Below are positions 35,274 through 44,936 of a DNA stretch of 64,000 bases, one piece after another. The stretch covers positions 124,001-188,000 of the forward strand of contig BLJB01000031.1 in NCBI GenBank assembly GCA_013423325.1, given 5' to 3'. The DNA comes from Usnea hakonensis (Eukaryota > Ascomycota > Lecanoromycetes > Lecanorales > Parmeliaceae). Each line of letters starts with the position of its first letter. The first letter of the stretch is position 1. A program made the position numbers and the translations under genes. The notes under the pieces are model-generated. The model searched no databases. It worked only from the letters and a program-made list of their open reading frames with translations, and had not been told where the DNA came from.

Positions 35274-35955
35274 TTAGAGGGTTCTGCGAGACCGTGAGTA
35301 GAAGACTGTACAAACACAAATATGCCACAAACCCCAGAAAATCCTCCTTAATACTTCCGATGGCGAACATGCTACCAACATCGCTCCTGGTTCCCATTAT
35401 CTTGATCCGTAGATGTGTACCTTTCTCGATGACTTGGTCTCCGTTGTCTGTAAATTGAGGCGGAGTGGCATTCGGATCCCATTTGATATCGCTCGGGATC
35501 ATCTGTAGGCATTAGCTGGGGGTCATAGAGCTCGGCCGCTTGAACGCACATGTTTGGATACAAAGGTTGGGAGAGGTCCGACGTCAGCGAAAATGCCCTC
35601 TCTGTTCACAGAGCTGACTATTGCATCAACCTAGTGTAGGATAACAATTTAGCAAACAACGAAGCGGAGACACCCTCAGCTTCTCCACAGGCAGACGAAC
35701 CGTTTCGCCTTTGAAAGGTCTCCATACGACAGCTCGATAGTGAACTGTGTATTCTGCCACAGCACTGCCCGGGACCACCCTCCCTTCGGAAAAGTCTTGG
35801 GTGTCTGTGTCCATTACACAGATGATATAGAATTGACCAGTGCATGTTCCCTCCACATCTTCCATCAGTCGGCCTCTGATGTACTCCTTCACGCGTGGAC
35901 CAAAGAACGATGGATGCAGCGTGATCGTGCGCTCCATATCGTGAAGGAAATACAT
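35274..35955 (-). CDS. RPB7: RNA polymerase II stalk subunit Rpb7
   Basis: Forms the Rpb4/7 stalk that binds nascent RNA. Four exons: 35955-35701, 35630-35550, 35502-35333, 35283-35274 (10 nt); introns 70, 47 and 49 nt; 171 aa, the same length as yeast Rpb7. Sequence landmarks: MYFLHDMERTITLHPSFFGP, DVEGTCTGQFYII, VVWRPFKGET|VDAIVSSVN (splice), GIFADVGPLPTFVSKH|MIPSDIKWD (splice), IEKGTHLRIKIMGTR, FAIGSIKEDFLG. The terminal mini-exon adds TL and a stop, giving the usual short ending after KEDFLG; reading on instead would append about 24 unrelated residues. An earlier donor (GTTCGT) rather than a later GTGTCT is chosen in intron 1 because it restores FKGETVDAIV. Head to head with paralogous RPC25. 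Confidence 0.95.
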
Positions 35956-36547
35956 GTTGGAAGATTTGAGATTATAGGTTGCTTGGACGAGTATCTGTAT
36001 CTACTGACAGGATGTGTAACAGCGCTTGTTCCTTAGGAGGGCCCTCAGCCCAATGCGAACGCTCACGTTCCCCAGCTCGCTCTCATTCCAATGTCGATCC
36101 TTCACTGGTCCTCTTGGTATGACACTGATAAAGATTTTCATCCGATCATGCGCGAATAAGTGACAGCTTCATACACACGTTTAGAGATCAGCATAGGACA
36201 GACGCAGTGAAGCGCTGCTCGACAACGTACTGAGGCCCGCCAAGCAAAGGAGTGGCTGCGCAAAGACTCTAGCACTCTTGCGCACTCCCTAGACGAGGTA
36301 GAGAGATTACTCGAGACCTTGTCAGCGCAAATCGGGGCCTAGAAGGTGTAAGGAGCAGGTGTTGACAAAAGAAATCTGGTGCTTGGATTGGAATTTGTGT
36401 CTCGATTCATTTCAAGTCAAGTGCTAAAATGTACACCAGTGCGGATAACTTGGCACTAACGCACAAAACCAGCCTCAGCCTTAGCGGCCTCCTTGAGTAC
36501 AGCTCTCACTGGAAGCGTGCGGATATTTCCCCCAGTCGATAGCCCAA
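35956..36547. promoter_or_regulatory. RPB7/RPC25 intergenic region with an unassigned exon-like frame
   Basis: 592 bp between divergent starts. On the plus strand, 36240-36343 encodes a helical-looking segment (EWLRKDSSTLAHSLDEVERL) ending in TAG, and upstream at 36054 an ATG opens MRTLTFPSSLSFQCRSFT, which resembles a mitochondrial presequence, followed by a GTATGA donor. I could not join them in frame, so a small nested plus-strand gene is possible but not established. Confidence 0.3.
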
Positions 36548-37512
36548 ATGTTCATTCTGGTAAGCTGAGATGTTGTAATCTTTGAACGAAAATTTACTTG
36601 ATAGTCTGCAATGCTCAAAGGTTAAGCAGACTACACTGAGTGATTTGGTCCAAATATCTCCCGAGGATGTGGAAAGACCTTGCGGAGAAAGTATCGAGGA
36701 CAACATCAACGCTAAATACGCCAATAAGGTGGACAATCCTTCCTTTGCTCTGGGCTTACGATGGTAACAGCGTTTTAGGTAATACAGGAGATCGGGCTTT
36801 GCATATGCCTTTACGACATACTGAGCGCCTCCGACGGTTTGATTGGCCATGGTACAGGCATTGTGAATGTCAATGGTAGGCGATTATCCCAGCTTCCCAA
36901 GCTCCAAATTGTTGAACGCCTCCAGTCGAGTTTCGTCTTGTTGTCTTCCGTCCTTTCAAAGGAGAAATCATTCTTGGACAGATCAGTAGTGCATCTGCGT
37001 ATGGCATGAAAAGTATGTCTTGTTTTTCCGTAATGAGAATCGCTTCATGACACCCACAATAGTACGCCTCGATTTCTTTGACGACATATTTGTCCCTCCC
37101 AACTTGATGTTCCAAAAGAGCTTTTTGTAAGTCGCCCGTATGACCTGAAACCCATTGCTCGATTTCTCATCCCCGCACATGCCTCTGGCTTCTTGATCGC
37201 GTATTTGCGATAGCCTTGTCCATATGATTGACTTGGTATCTAGCAATGTGCAGGAACAAGTTTGGACTTGGGTGAACGATGACGACGAGTACTTCTACGA
37301 CAAGAATGAGTGGGTTCGAGTGCGTGTGGAGGAGGAGCAGTGGAACGACATATCTCCTTCCCCTCCTTCCGAGCGAGGCAATGAGTCCATAACGGAGCGT
37401 AAGAGCCCTTATAGCATCACGGTAGGTGTACTGCCACTTTTGTATCGGAATGTGCTCAATGATGTAGGCTTCAATGTCGCAGTCTGGACTTGGGCCAGTG
37501 GAGTGGTGGTAA
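36548..37512 (+). CDS. RPC25: RNA polymerase III stalk subunit Rpc25 (RPC8)
   Basis: Pol III paralogue of Rpb7, partner of Rpc17, needed for initiation. Seven exons: 36548-36559 (12 nt, MFIL), 36630-36728, 36779-36875, 36926-37012, 37063-37126, 37244-37421, 37468-37512; introns 70, 50, 50, 50, 117 and 46 nt; 582 nt, 193 aa. Every junction restores family text: MFIL|TTLSDLVQISPEDV, NAKYANK|VIQEIGLCICLYD, GTGIVNVN|VEFRLVVFRPFKGE, AYGMK|IRLDFFDDIFVPP, KSF|FNVQEQVWTW, PYSIT|ASMSQSGLGPVEWW. Because no exon exceeds 180 nt, simple open-frame scanning shows only fragments. The third intron-2 donor (GTGGAC) is weak but required by frame. Confidence 0.93.
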
Positions 37513-37579
37513 AGTCGGACCTGTTGCCCGAGTCTGTTTTCCCGCCAACCATCACAAGCTTACTGTCAATGTAAAGAAC

Positions 37580-38330
37580 GGTGAATGGGCAAACCCACGG
37601 ATATAGAGCTTGCTGATAGATGTTTCACAAGGTGTCTTTGATACTGTGCCCAACGTCAGATACACTGGACGTACCCTTTACGCAGGCAGCAACAGCCGAT
37701 TTCAGACGCATGGAAGCCTTTCTGGAGTTGCGCGAGGAACATTGACGGCAATTTCATCCCAGATCCTCGTACAGGCCTGGCCGCGGTTGGCAGCGGAGTC
37801 GTCTCAGGCGCTTCTCTAGAATGCCCTCAATAATTATGGGCGGAGCAAAGATGGGCATGACCAGTCAATCTCTCACAGTGGCTTGTCGCTACCAGCCTCC
37901 TTGAACGAGTACATGGGGAAAATGGAGGAAAAGGAGCAAGCCAAGTTCTCGAACGTGTTCTAATGGTTCATGTTTACGAGTGACGTATGGCTGTGTGCTG
38001 CGACAAGAATATTGTAGACCTCGCCTGGGAAACTTCTAATGTCCCTGGACTTCTTTGCTCAGTCTCCAAGCTCGATCCATATTGAGCAACGTTTCTTGCA
38101 ACAACTTGTGATGGGCTTGAGAGGAGCGGCATCAGGGAGCTTGAACCGCTCGATTTGGAGCAAATCTAGGCACGGAAAATTGAAGCGCTCATATGATACA
38201 CAACTGCATCACTGGACAAGACCATCGACGTCCGCAATAACAATGTTGCCACAACCCTCGCGTATCATTGCACACAGTCAATGCGCCATCCGAGTTCCCT
38301 TCATAGCAAGCATGTCAGCATTATCAATTG
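37580..38330 (+). pseudogene. Interrupted coding-like stretch, family not identified
   Basis: Between the convergent 3' ends of RPC25 and the NTF2-like gene. Plus-strand segments look protein-coding by composition: ADFRRMEAFLELREEH near 37700; LNNYGRSKDGHDQS through LNEYMGKMEEKEQAKFSNVF at 37823-37963, preceded by TAG; then 38008-38290 in one frame beginning NIVDLAWETSNVPGLL, with stops at 38083 (TGA), 38167 (TAG) and 38194 (TGA). All three stops are one C-to-T step from CGA or CAG, and the frame continues sensibly after each (RSGIRELEPLDLEQI; SLDKTIDVRNNNVATTLAY). It may be a decayed gene or a real multi-exon gene whose introns I failed to resolve. Confidence 0.35.
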
Positions 38331-38340
38331 CCTGCTATCC

Positions 38341-40216
38341 TCAAAAATCCCAAAATCCACTGTCCTTTGGGGCCTGTTGGATCTTCGAAGCTCGAAATTT
38401 TCCACCATTCATCCCTCCGATGCTGTCCTCGTCACTGTCATCCCCAAAACCCCAGGAGCGTCCAGCTCCCCTCTTCCCGCCCATGCCATCTCCTCCGTTT
38501 TTGACGCCCACATGGTTGCTACCTCCGTCCGCGATATTTTCTTTCTCTCCAGAATTCGGGTTGATTCGTTTCTCGCTCTTGTTGAATAGTTGAGGGCCGG
38601 GAGAATCATCTCCAAAGCCCCACGAGCGTCCAGCCCCCCTTTTCCCTCCCATTCCGTCACCGCCGCTCTTGATTCCGACATGCTTGTTGCCGCCCCCATT
38701 CAAAATATTCTCCTTGTCTCCAGAAGCCGAACTGATGGCCTCTGGGACCGGCAATTTGTTGAAGTTCGCTGACTGGGAAGGAGATTCATCCGTCATACTG
38801 AAATGGGGGTCGAAATTCTTGCGTCTGTCCTTGAGATTGGCCAATGGGTGACCTCTCTTCTCTGGGCTGGGAGGCAGATCGATCTCTTCCAAAACATTGT
38901 TCTGATACATTCCCAAGCCCTTCGCGTTGCCCTGATCACCAGGATAGCCTGTTCGCCGCTCACTTCCGGGATTGGCGTCGTCTTGAAAGCTGAAATTTGC
39001 ATTGGCGTCAGGACGCGGTTTAGTAACTGCAGGATGCTTGGCGGGACTATCCATCACAGGTTCTTCATCACTCCAGCCGAAGTGGCGGACGTCTTGGCCA
39101 CGGATTTTGGTGGGAACTTTTTCAGGAGTCATGAAGTCTGTGAAGTCCCAATTGTTCTGATGCTTGGATTTGGGTCGAGCTACTATCGGCTTATTTCTTT
39201 CGTTTCCGTCACCGAATTCGAAATGGTTAAATTTCGTAGGATCGGGCTTGATGAATTTGGCTGAAGACTCGACGGGCGTACTAGGGGTTCCTGGCTGCGA
39301 GTTGTCGTTCTCGAAGAGGCGAGATGGTTGATAATTTTTGCCAGCACCTCCTTTGGGAGCAATAGGACCAGGGGTCATGATGTCTTTTTGGGGCGATGCC
39401 ATCTTTTCTCTCGAGACTGGCGATGCATCAGACTCGTTGCCGACGAAAAGGTCATGGTAGTCCCTTGGCGGTGGCTTGGCCGAGGCACGAGGAGCGACAG
39501 AGGCGGGCGCCGAGGAGTCCACTTCTTCTTGACGAGGCGCAAAGAGATCCAGACTGGCATGTGGATCTCTAGTAACATTACTACTTTGGGATCTAGGCTT
39601 AGTTGTGACGGCCACCTGCTTCGCGTTCTCTGAAGCGTTCACGGTTTCTGGATGTGCAGGGCCATTGCTTGGCGTGACAGCGGCAGCGCTCGAGGCAATC
39701 AGGCGTGCTTGGTCTTTGCCATCACGAATGGGCCAATTCCGCGCTCGAGATCCAATAACGTCTACGAGTTTGAGTAGAGACCCTTGATCCCAATAGAGGC
39801 GGACCACTTGAATTCGCTGGCTAGAATCGAATTGGACGATATGCACCTAGAGAAAGACATTAGCATGAGTGTTGACTTGGAAATTATCCTGGTGTTGCCT
39901 TTACCATTGGAAACGTAACGACGCGGTCTGCCAAGAAGTTATCATCCAAGCCGGGCAGATAAGCACCTCCACCGGTGATGAATTCCAACGTAGTCTCAAC
40001 ATCCAGGCACAGAGCACCACTGCCTTCAATGAAACTCAGAATCTTCTCTTCCTTCTTAGTGAGAACCTTCTGATGAGCTGCATAATGTTTGATTATCGCA
40101 GTCGCGGAGTTTATTGTGGTGAGAGTCGTAATGTAATTGAGGGATGCGTTGTTGTTCAATGCAGACGCATTGGGGCTTTCCAGGAAGCTCTGGTAGATTG
40201 ACTTGAGTGAAGCCAT
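38341..40216 (-). CDS. NTF2-like domain protein with repeated Gly-rich C-terminus
   Basis: Exons 40216-39905 and 39846-38341 with a 58-nt intron; 605 aa. Residues 1 to about 145 form an NTF2-like fold as seen in a conserved ascomycete family (MASLKSIYQSFLESPNASAL; VVRLYWDQGSLLKLVDVIGS; RNWPIRDGKDQARLI). The rest is disordered, with SRLFENDN, NNWDFTDFMTPEK and HFGWSDEEP islands. At about 482-519 and 539-575 it has two copies of a 37-38-residue unit whose core is GGDGMGGKRGAGRSWGFGDD. It ends in SGFWDF. The Gly/Arg/Trp repeat suggests RNA or ribonucleoprotein binding, which is inference. Biochemical role unknown to me. Confidence 0.85.
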
Positions 40217-41248
40217 CGTTCACTGGATGTAAAGGATTCAGGAAAATAACTTTTGCGATGGTCTGTTTACTTGTTTGTTTGTTTGGAGGATTTGGTGGGG
40301 AGGATGCAAGATGACGAAAGTTTAGTGGGGAGGTCGAAAGCATGCCCTGGTTTCTGGCTTGTTTACCTTCCTTTGCTTCACGCTATCTGGGAGGCTTGGC
40401 GCGCATGCTGTAGCGGGCAAAATCACGTGACAAGCTACAAATTAAACCTCCACTCGACCCCTTTGATTTTGGGTCTGTCTGTACTGCTGCGTCTGGTAAG
40501 CTACTCTACTTCAAGGTATTTATCTCAGAGGATGTGGATGAAATTTGGTACCTACCTAACGTATCTATCTTGTCAACGTCGAGATTCTGTCATTAAATGA
40601 ACCTACGGTACATAATTGATATAAAATACATTTAGTGTTGGGACCGCTAGGATCAAAAGGTACGGAGTAGGGTGTATTTGATGCCAAGAGCTCATGAACT
40701 CCATACCTTGCGCAAAAAATAGAGTAAATTATGCAGACAACGAGATCGGGGGGACAGGGTCTATCGTCCTTACGCGTTTCCCACGAGTCCTATGGAGATT
40801 GATTCGAACTCGGATTTAGCATCAATATTTTTGGTTCTGAATTCGAGATGCACGCTCAAAAGCTCGGGCATTACTTGAAGCATCCGACCGCTGTCGAGCT
40901 TCGCATTGTGATGTGTATGAGTCCGCGTGTTGGTACGAGATAGAGAGCACCTTCAAGGTCGTTCGAGTGAGGCGGTTCTTACACGTTATAGGCAGTCTCC
41001 AGTTCCGCAGTTTTGTGAGAGGTCACCCAAAACCTTGACCCTGGCCAATTTTTGCGGTGAACCTGGAAATTGCCACAATAGTGCTACCTTTGTTACCTTT
41101 GCATCTTTTCTTTGCTTCGTAAGGCAACTCCGTCGATGTCTCCACAACGTCTTCGTGGTCGCGATTTGATCACATTTCGACAAGCTCCAACCCACCCGTT
41201 CTGAATGCCAACATGGCTTCGTGCTCAAGAGTCAGGAGCAGGTGAGGG
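40217..41248. other. Intergenic
   Basis: Promoter of the NTF2-like gene and 3' flank of the zinc-cluster gene. Contains AGGTACCTACCTAA-like words near 40550; no gene recognised. Confidence 0.5.
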
Positions 41249-43975
41249 TCAGATGGGGATGTTGCCAGGAGGAGTGCTGCCTGCCATGAAAATTCCGCCC
41301 GAACCATTGAACGAACTACTTGACGTTTGCGGCATCTGCGCTTGTCCGTCGACCGCTGGTGTCATCAGTGCTGGGTCCATGCTCGCGGGCCAGCCCTGCG
41401 TCCCATTGTCCAAACTCGCGCTCTGGACATACGAATCCCAAGCGTCCTACGTACGGATATTAGCATTTTGGTGTGATATTCGCAAACGCTTGCACTTACC
41501 CAATCCAAGTTTGCCGGTATGTCACCAGCTACGTTTCCATTGCCGAAAAAAGATAGTGGGCTCGGCACGGAGGCTATGCCGTTCGCAGGTTGGTCCATTG
41601 AGTAACCCGGCGCCAATCCCGAGGACTGCATATCCCCCATGGCAGAATTGATGCCCCCTGTGGGAGGAAATGCTCCGTTGAATATCGACGCAGGATTAGG
41701 TGTTATTCCGCCATTGCTAAGCATGCCCAGCGTCATGGCCGCAGAATGCTCGGGCTTCTCCTCGCCTGGTAGTCCGAAAGCCTGGCTATCTGAGCCATTG
41801 GAAAGGCCGGGAAAGGGGAATGTATTTGGCGGGGTTCGTCCAGCGGCTTGATTTCTACTATACTTAATTTTGTTCAAAATAACCGTGAGAATTTCAGATG
41901 CTTTAAAGGCTTCCATTGACTCATCCCGAGTCTCTTTCCAGATGTCATTCGAAACTTCGAGAGCTCGAACCATGTCCGCGCGTCTCTCCAGTCCCCATGT
42001 GTACATGTCGCCAGAGCTCTGGCCTCCGCCTTCTGTTTCCGCCCGGTAGCAGAGGTCCAGAGCAACAATCATGGCGGCGAGTAGGAAGTCTGCAGTTGTG
42101 ATCGAGCTGATGAACACCTTCATGCCGTGCAAGCGACGCCCAGGACGTGATTCAAAATGCAAAGTCGCCTGATGGCTGAGAAGCTCCATGGATGAATCGA
42201 CGCAAGTTCGTCGAGAATGGGCATAGCGGTTGTTCTCGCGCGCCCTCGCGAGGAATTTCCGGTGGAGAACGCATTGACCCTTGTGATACAAGATGGATAG
42301 ATAGAGGCGTTGCATGACCAAAGCCCCGGGATCCAGCATAGAGTCTTCTATGCTTCGAAGACGAAGATGTGGTGGAAATTCAGCACGAGCCTCTCTCAGA
42401 TCACGATCTAAAGCCATGACTTCGTCGTACGAGGATGTCAAGACCGACTGCAATTTCTCAACGGCTTTGCCAAACGCGAATGTCATGTTGGCCTTCGCGC
42501 ACATGTATGAGACGGGTGTAGGCTCTGACGCGGGTCTCGAGGGCGGGAGGGTCTTTGAATCCTCGTCAAATTCATCGTCGTAAAGGTTTCGAGGAAGTTC
42601 TGTGTCACAATCGCCCGATCGAATCATGCTCGGCAATCCAACCTGAAAAGAGAAGAGAAGATCTGACTGCCGCACAAATGTCCACACTCGTCTTCGAAGC
42701 TCTCCTTGGCAGGGTGTAATGTTGGGGAAGTATTTGGGGTCTCTGTGATAGCCCATACGCATAGAAAGCCGAACTATCATCCCTACTAGTACCCATGTTC
42801 CAACTTCAGTATCGCGACTTCGAGCAAATTCGCAATGCAGGTGCAGTACCAGAGTCTCGATCATGTGAGTGACAGGTTTGGTAAAGTCGGCAAGTAGAAG
42901 ACACTGTCCGGTAAGGCTTCGATAATTTGCAGACAGAGCTAAGGACTTGCCCCGGAACTCGGGTGGCTCGTCATCCATGCGAAAGTATGAATGCATTGCT
43001 AAACACATGATAGCGAACATCTGTCCAAGCCATGCTGGCCCACTCTTATGTGGATTCTCCCAATGCCTTTCGTAATTCCTATGCCATGACGGGGGATGCA
43101 GAATGTGGACTGCTGGATCGTACGAGTTGAAGTATCGCGAGACGAGCTTATCTGTCACAGTCCTTTTAGGTAATTGTGCAAGTAAATCTGTGTAAGGTGG
43201 TGGTTTTGACCCTCCAAACAAGAAAGTTGGTCCTTGGGGCACTGAATCAACGCTGTTCTTGGCTTCTTGGACTTTAACCATTTGGTCTTCAACCTGCTTC
43301 TTGTGCTCTTGAAAATAGTTCTTGACCTCCTTGATATCGTTCAAGATAGTGGCCCAGTGGGCTTCCCCAAAATACATGGACTTGTTGTTGTCAACTTTCA
43401 TGATTCCAAGTGATTGAACAACCTGATCAGTCTCACTCTCGTCCTCTCCTGATCCTCTGACAAGGCCACTGTCCTCGTAGTCTCCATCAACGTCTACATC
43501 CTGCGGGTACTCCATAGATCCTGAACTAGAGTTCAAGGACAACGCTCGTTGCGCTGCCGCTGGGCCTGCGGATTGAGACCCGTTCGTCATCAATGAAAGT
43601 ACAAGACCCTCGAGGCGGTCAATCCGATTCTGCATGTCATCTGGAGAGTTGCTAGATTGCGAGGATGCAGATTGCTTCTTGCGACTTCCTGGTGCCGCAT
43701 AGGAACAAGACATGGCATCTCCGCGCTTGACGCAATTTTCACATGGCTGCGATCTGTTGCACTTGAGCCTAAGAAAGTCAGTAAGGGCTCCCCAGCTATT
43801 GCGGCAGACCCGGCGGTATCAGTGTGCAGAATTGGAGACCTCACTTTCTATTTCTGCAAGGAGCGCATGATAATGGTACCCTGTTTCTCTTTCTCACCAC
43901 TCGGTACTGTCCATCGGGAGAAAACTGACTATTGCTCGTGGTCGTCGTCGACGGTGGGGTGGGAGTCATCTTTAG
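41249..43975 (-). CDS. Zn(II)2Cys6 fungal transcription factor
   Basis: Nuclear DNA-binding regulator. Exons 43975-43845, 43768-41500, 41446-41249; introns 76 and 53 nt; 865 aa. The zinc cluster is split by intron 1 and reads CAPCRNRK|LKCNRSQPCENCVKRG...SC, with all six cysteines, preceded by basic VVRKRNRVPLS. Next comes a coiled segment (MQNRIDRLEGLVLSLM), then the fungal-specific TF middle domain (YFNSYDPAVHILHPPSWHR; VQSLG; RLSMRMGYHRDPKYFP; RRRVWTFVRQSDLLFSFQVGLP). The tail is Gly/Asn/Pro-rich. ATG 43975 (MTPTPPSTTT) is preferred for similarity to fungal homologues; in-frame ATGs at 44068 and 44230 would extend it. The last splice gives NLDW|DAWDSYVQ. Target genes unknown. Confidence 0.9.
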
Positions 43976-44936
43976 GGTGGCCGAATCTTGTGGGGATGGG
44001 CGAATGGTCTGATGGTCGTTTTGCGCAGGAGGCCCAGGTGGTGGCACCCAAGCAAATCCAAATTCCATACGTTTTTCAGTGCAAGACCCGTTGACGTCTT
44101 CAACTTTTTGATGAGGTACAAGTGTTGTCGTCCACTTTCCAGGCTTCTGCAATCTCTTGGTTACGAGATATTCTTTCCCTGGAGGGCGAATTGACAAGCA
44201 GCAGATGCAGAGTTGTTCTGGCTCCTGCAAAAGTGCGTCTTATTCAGCGCACACTGTGCACCAAGTTTTCCTTCAGGTAGATAGAGATGAATCGGCGTGA
44301 CGATTGACGATGCTCAATGGTGGAAACAGGTGGGTAAGGTGGTAGTACCCTTAGTATCGATTCCTAGTTTTGATTGCCAACCAGCCAATCACCGAAGCTC
44401 ACAAAACCTGCTAGTCTGTTCAGAGCCTTGGCGTTAGTGTTAGTGGGGTTCAACGGTTCGAAGAAATAGAGTTGTAAGGTATTCGAATGACTCATTCACG
44501 TCAGCTTTTCGACAAACAATGGAAGGAGAACCTGGTCGGAGGTCGCATCTAACATCTTCCTTAACCCCGGAGAGCGGGACTACCTACCTTTTAATCCCAG
44601 ACCTTATCTCGCTTATTATTAGCCTATCACTATTACTGAAGAATTCTACTCTCACACACCTACCCCCCTCAGGGGAAGACTGCAATGGCCGATTTAAACG
44701 AATTGAAACAGTCCCCAATGCCAGAACAACTACTTCAATTGCTAGTGGTAGGGATAACGTATTTCGATAAAACGATCAAAGCGTAGATGTAGCTCCACTG
44801 TCCTCAGCGTACAAACAAGGCATGATCACGAAAAGCAAGGGGTTTTCTTGACTATGTTACAAGTTTGATACCATCAGTGCCTGCCTGTAACATGCCTGTA
44901 ATATGCTTGAGGGGCTCCACGACACCCAACTTCCTC
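43976..44936. other. Intergenic
   Basis: Upstream of the zinc-cluster gene (possible longer N-terminus to 44230) and 3' flank of ATP1. Nothing else recognised. Confidence 0.5.
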
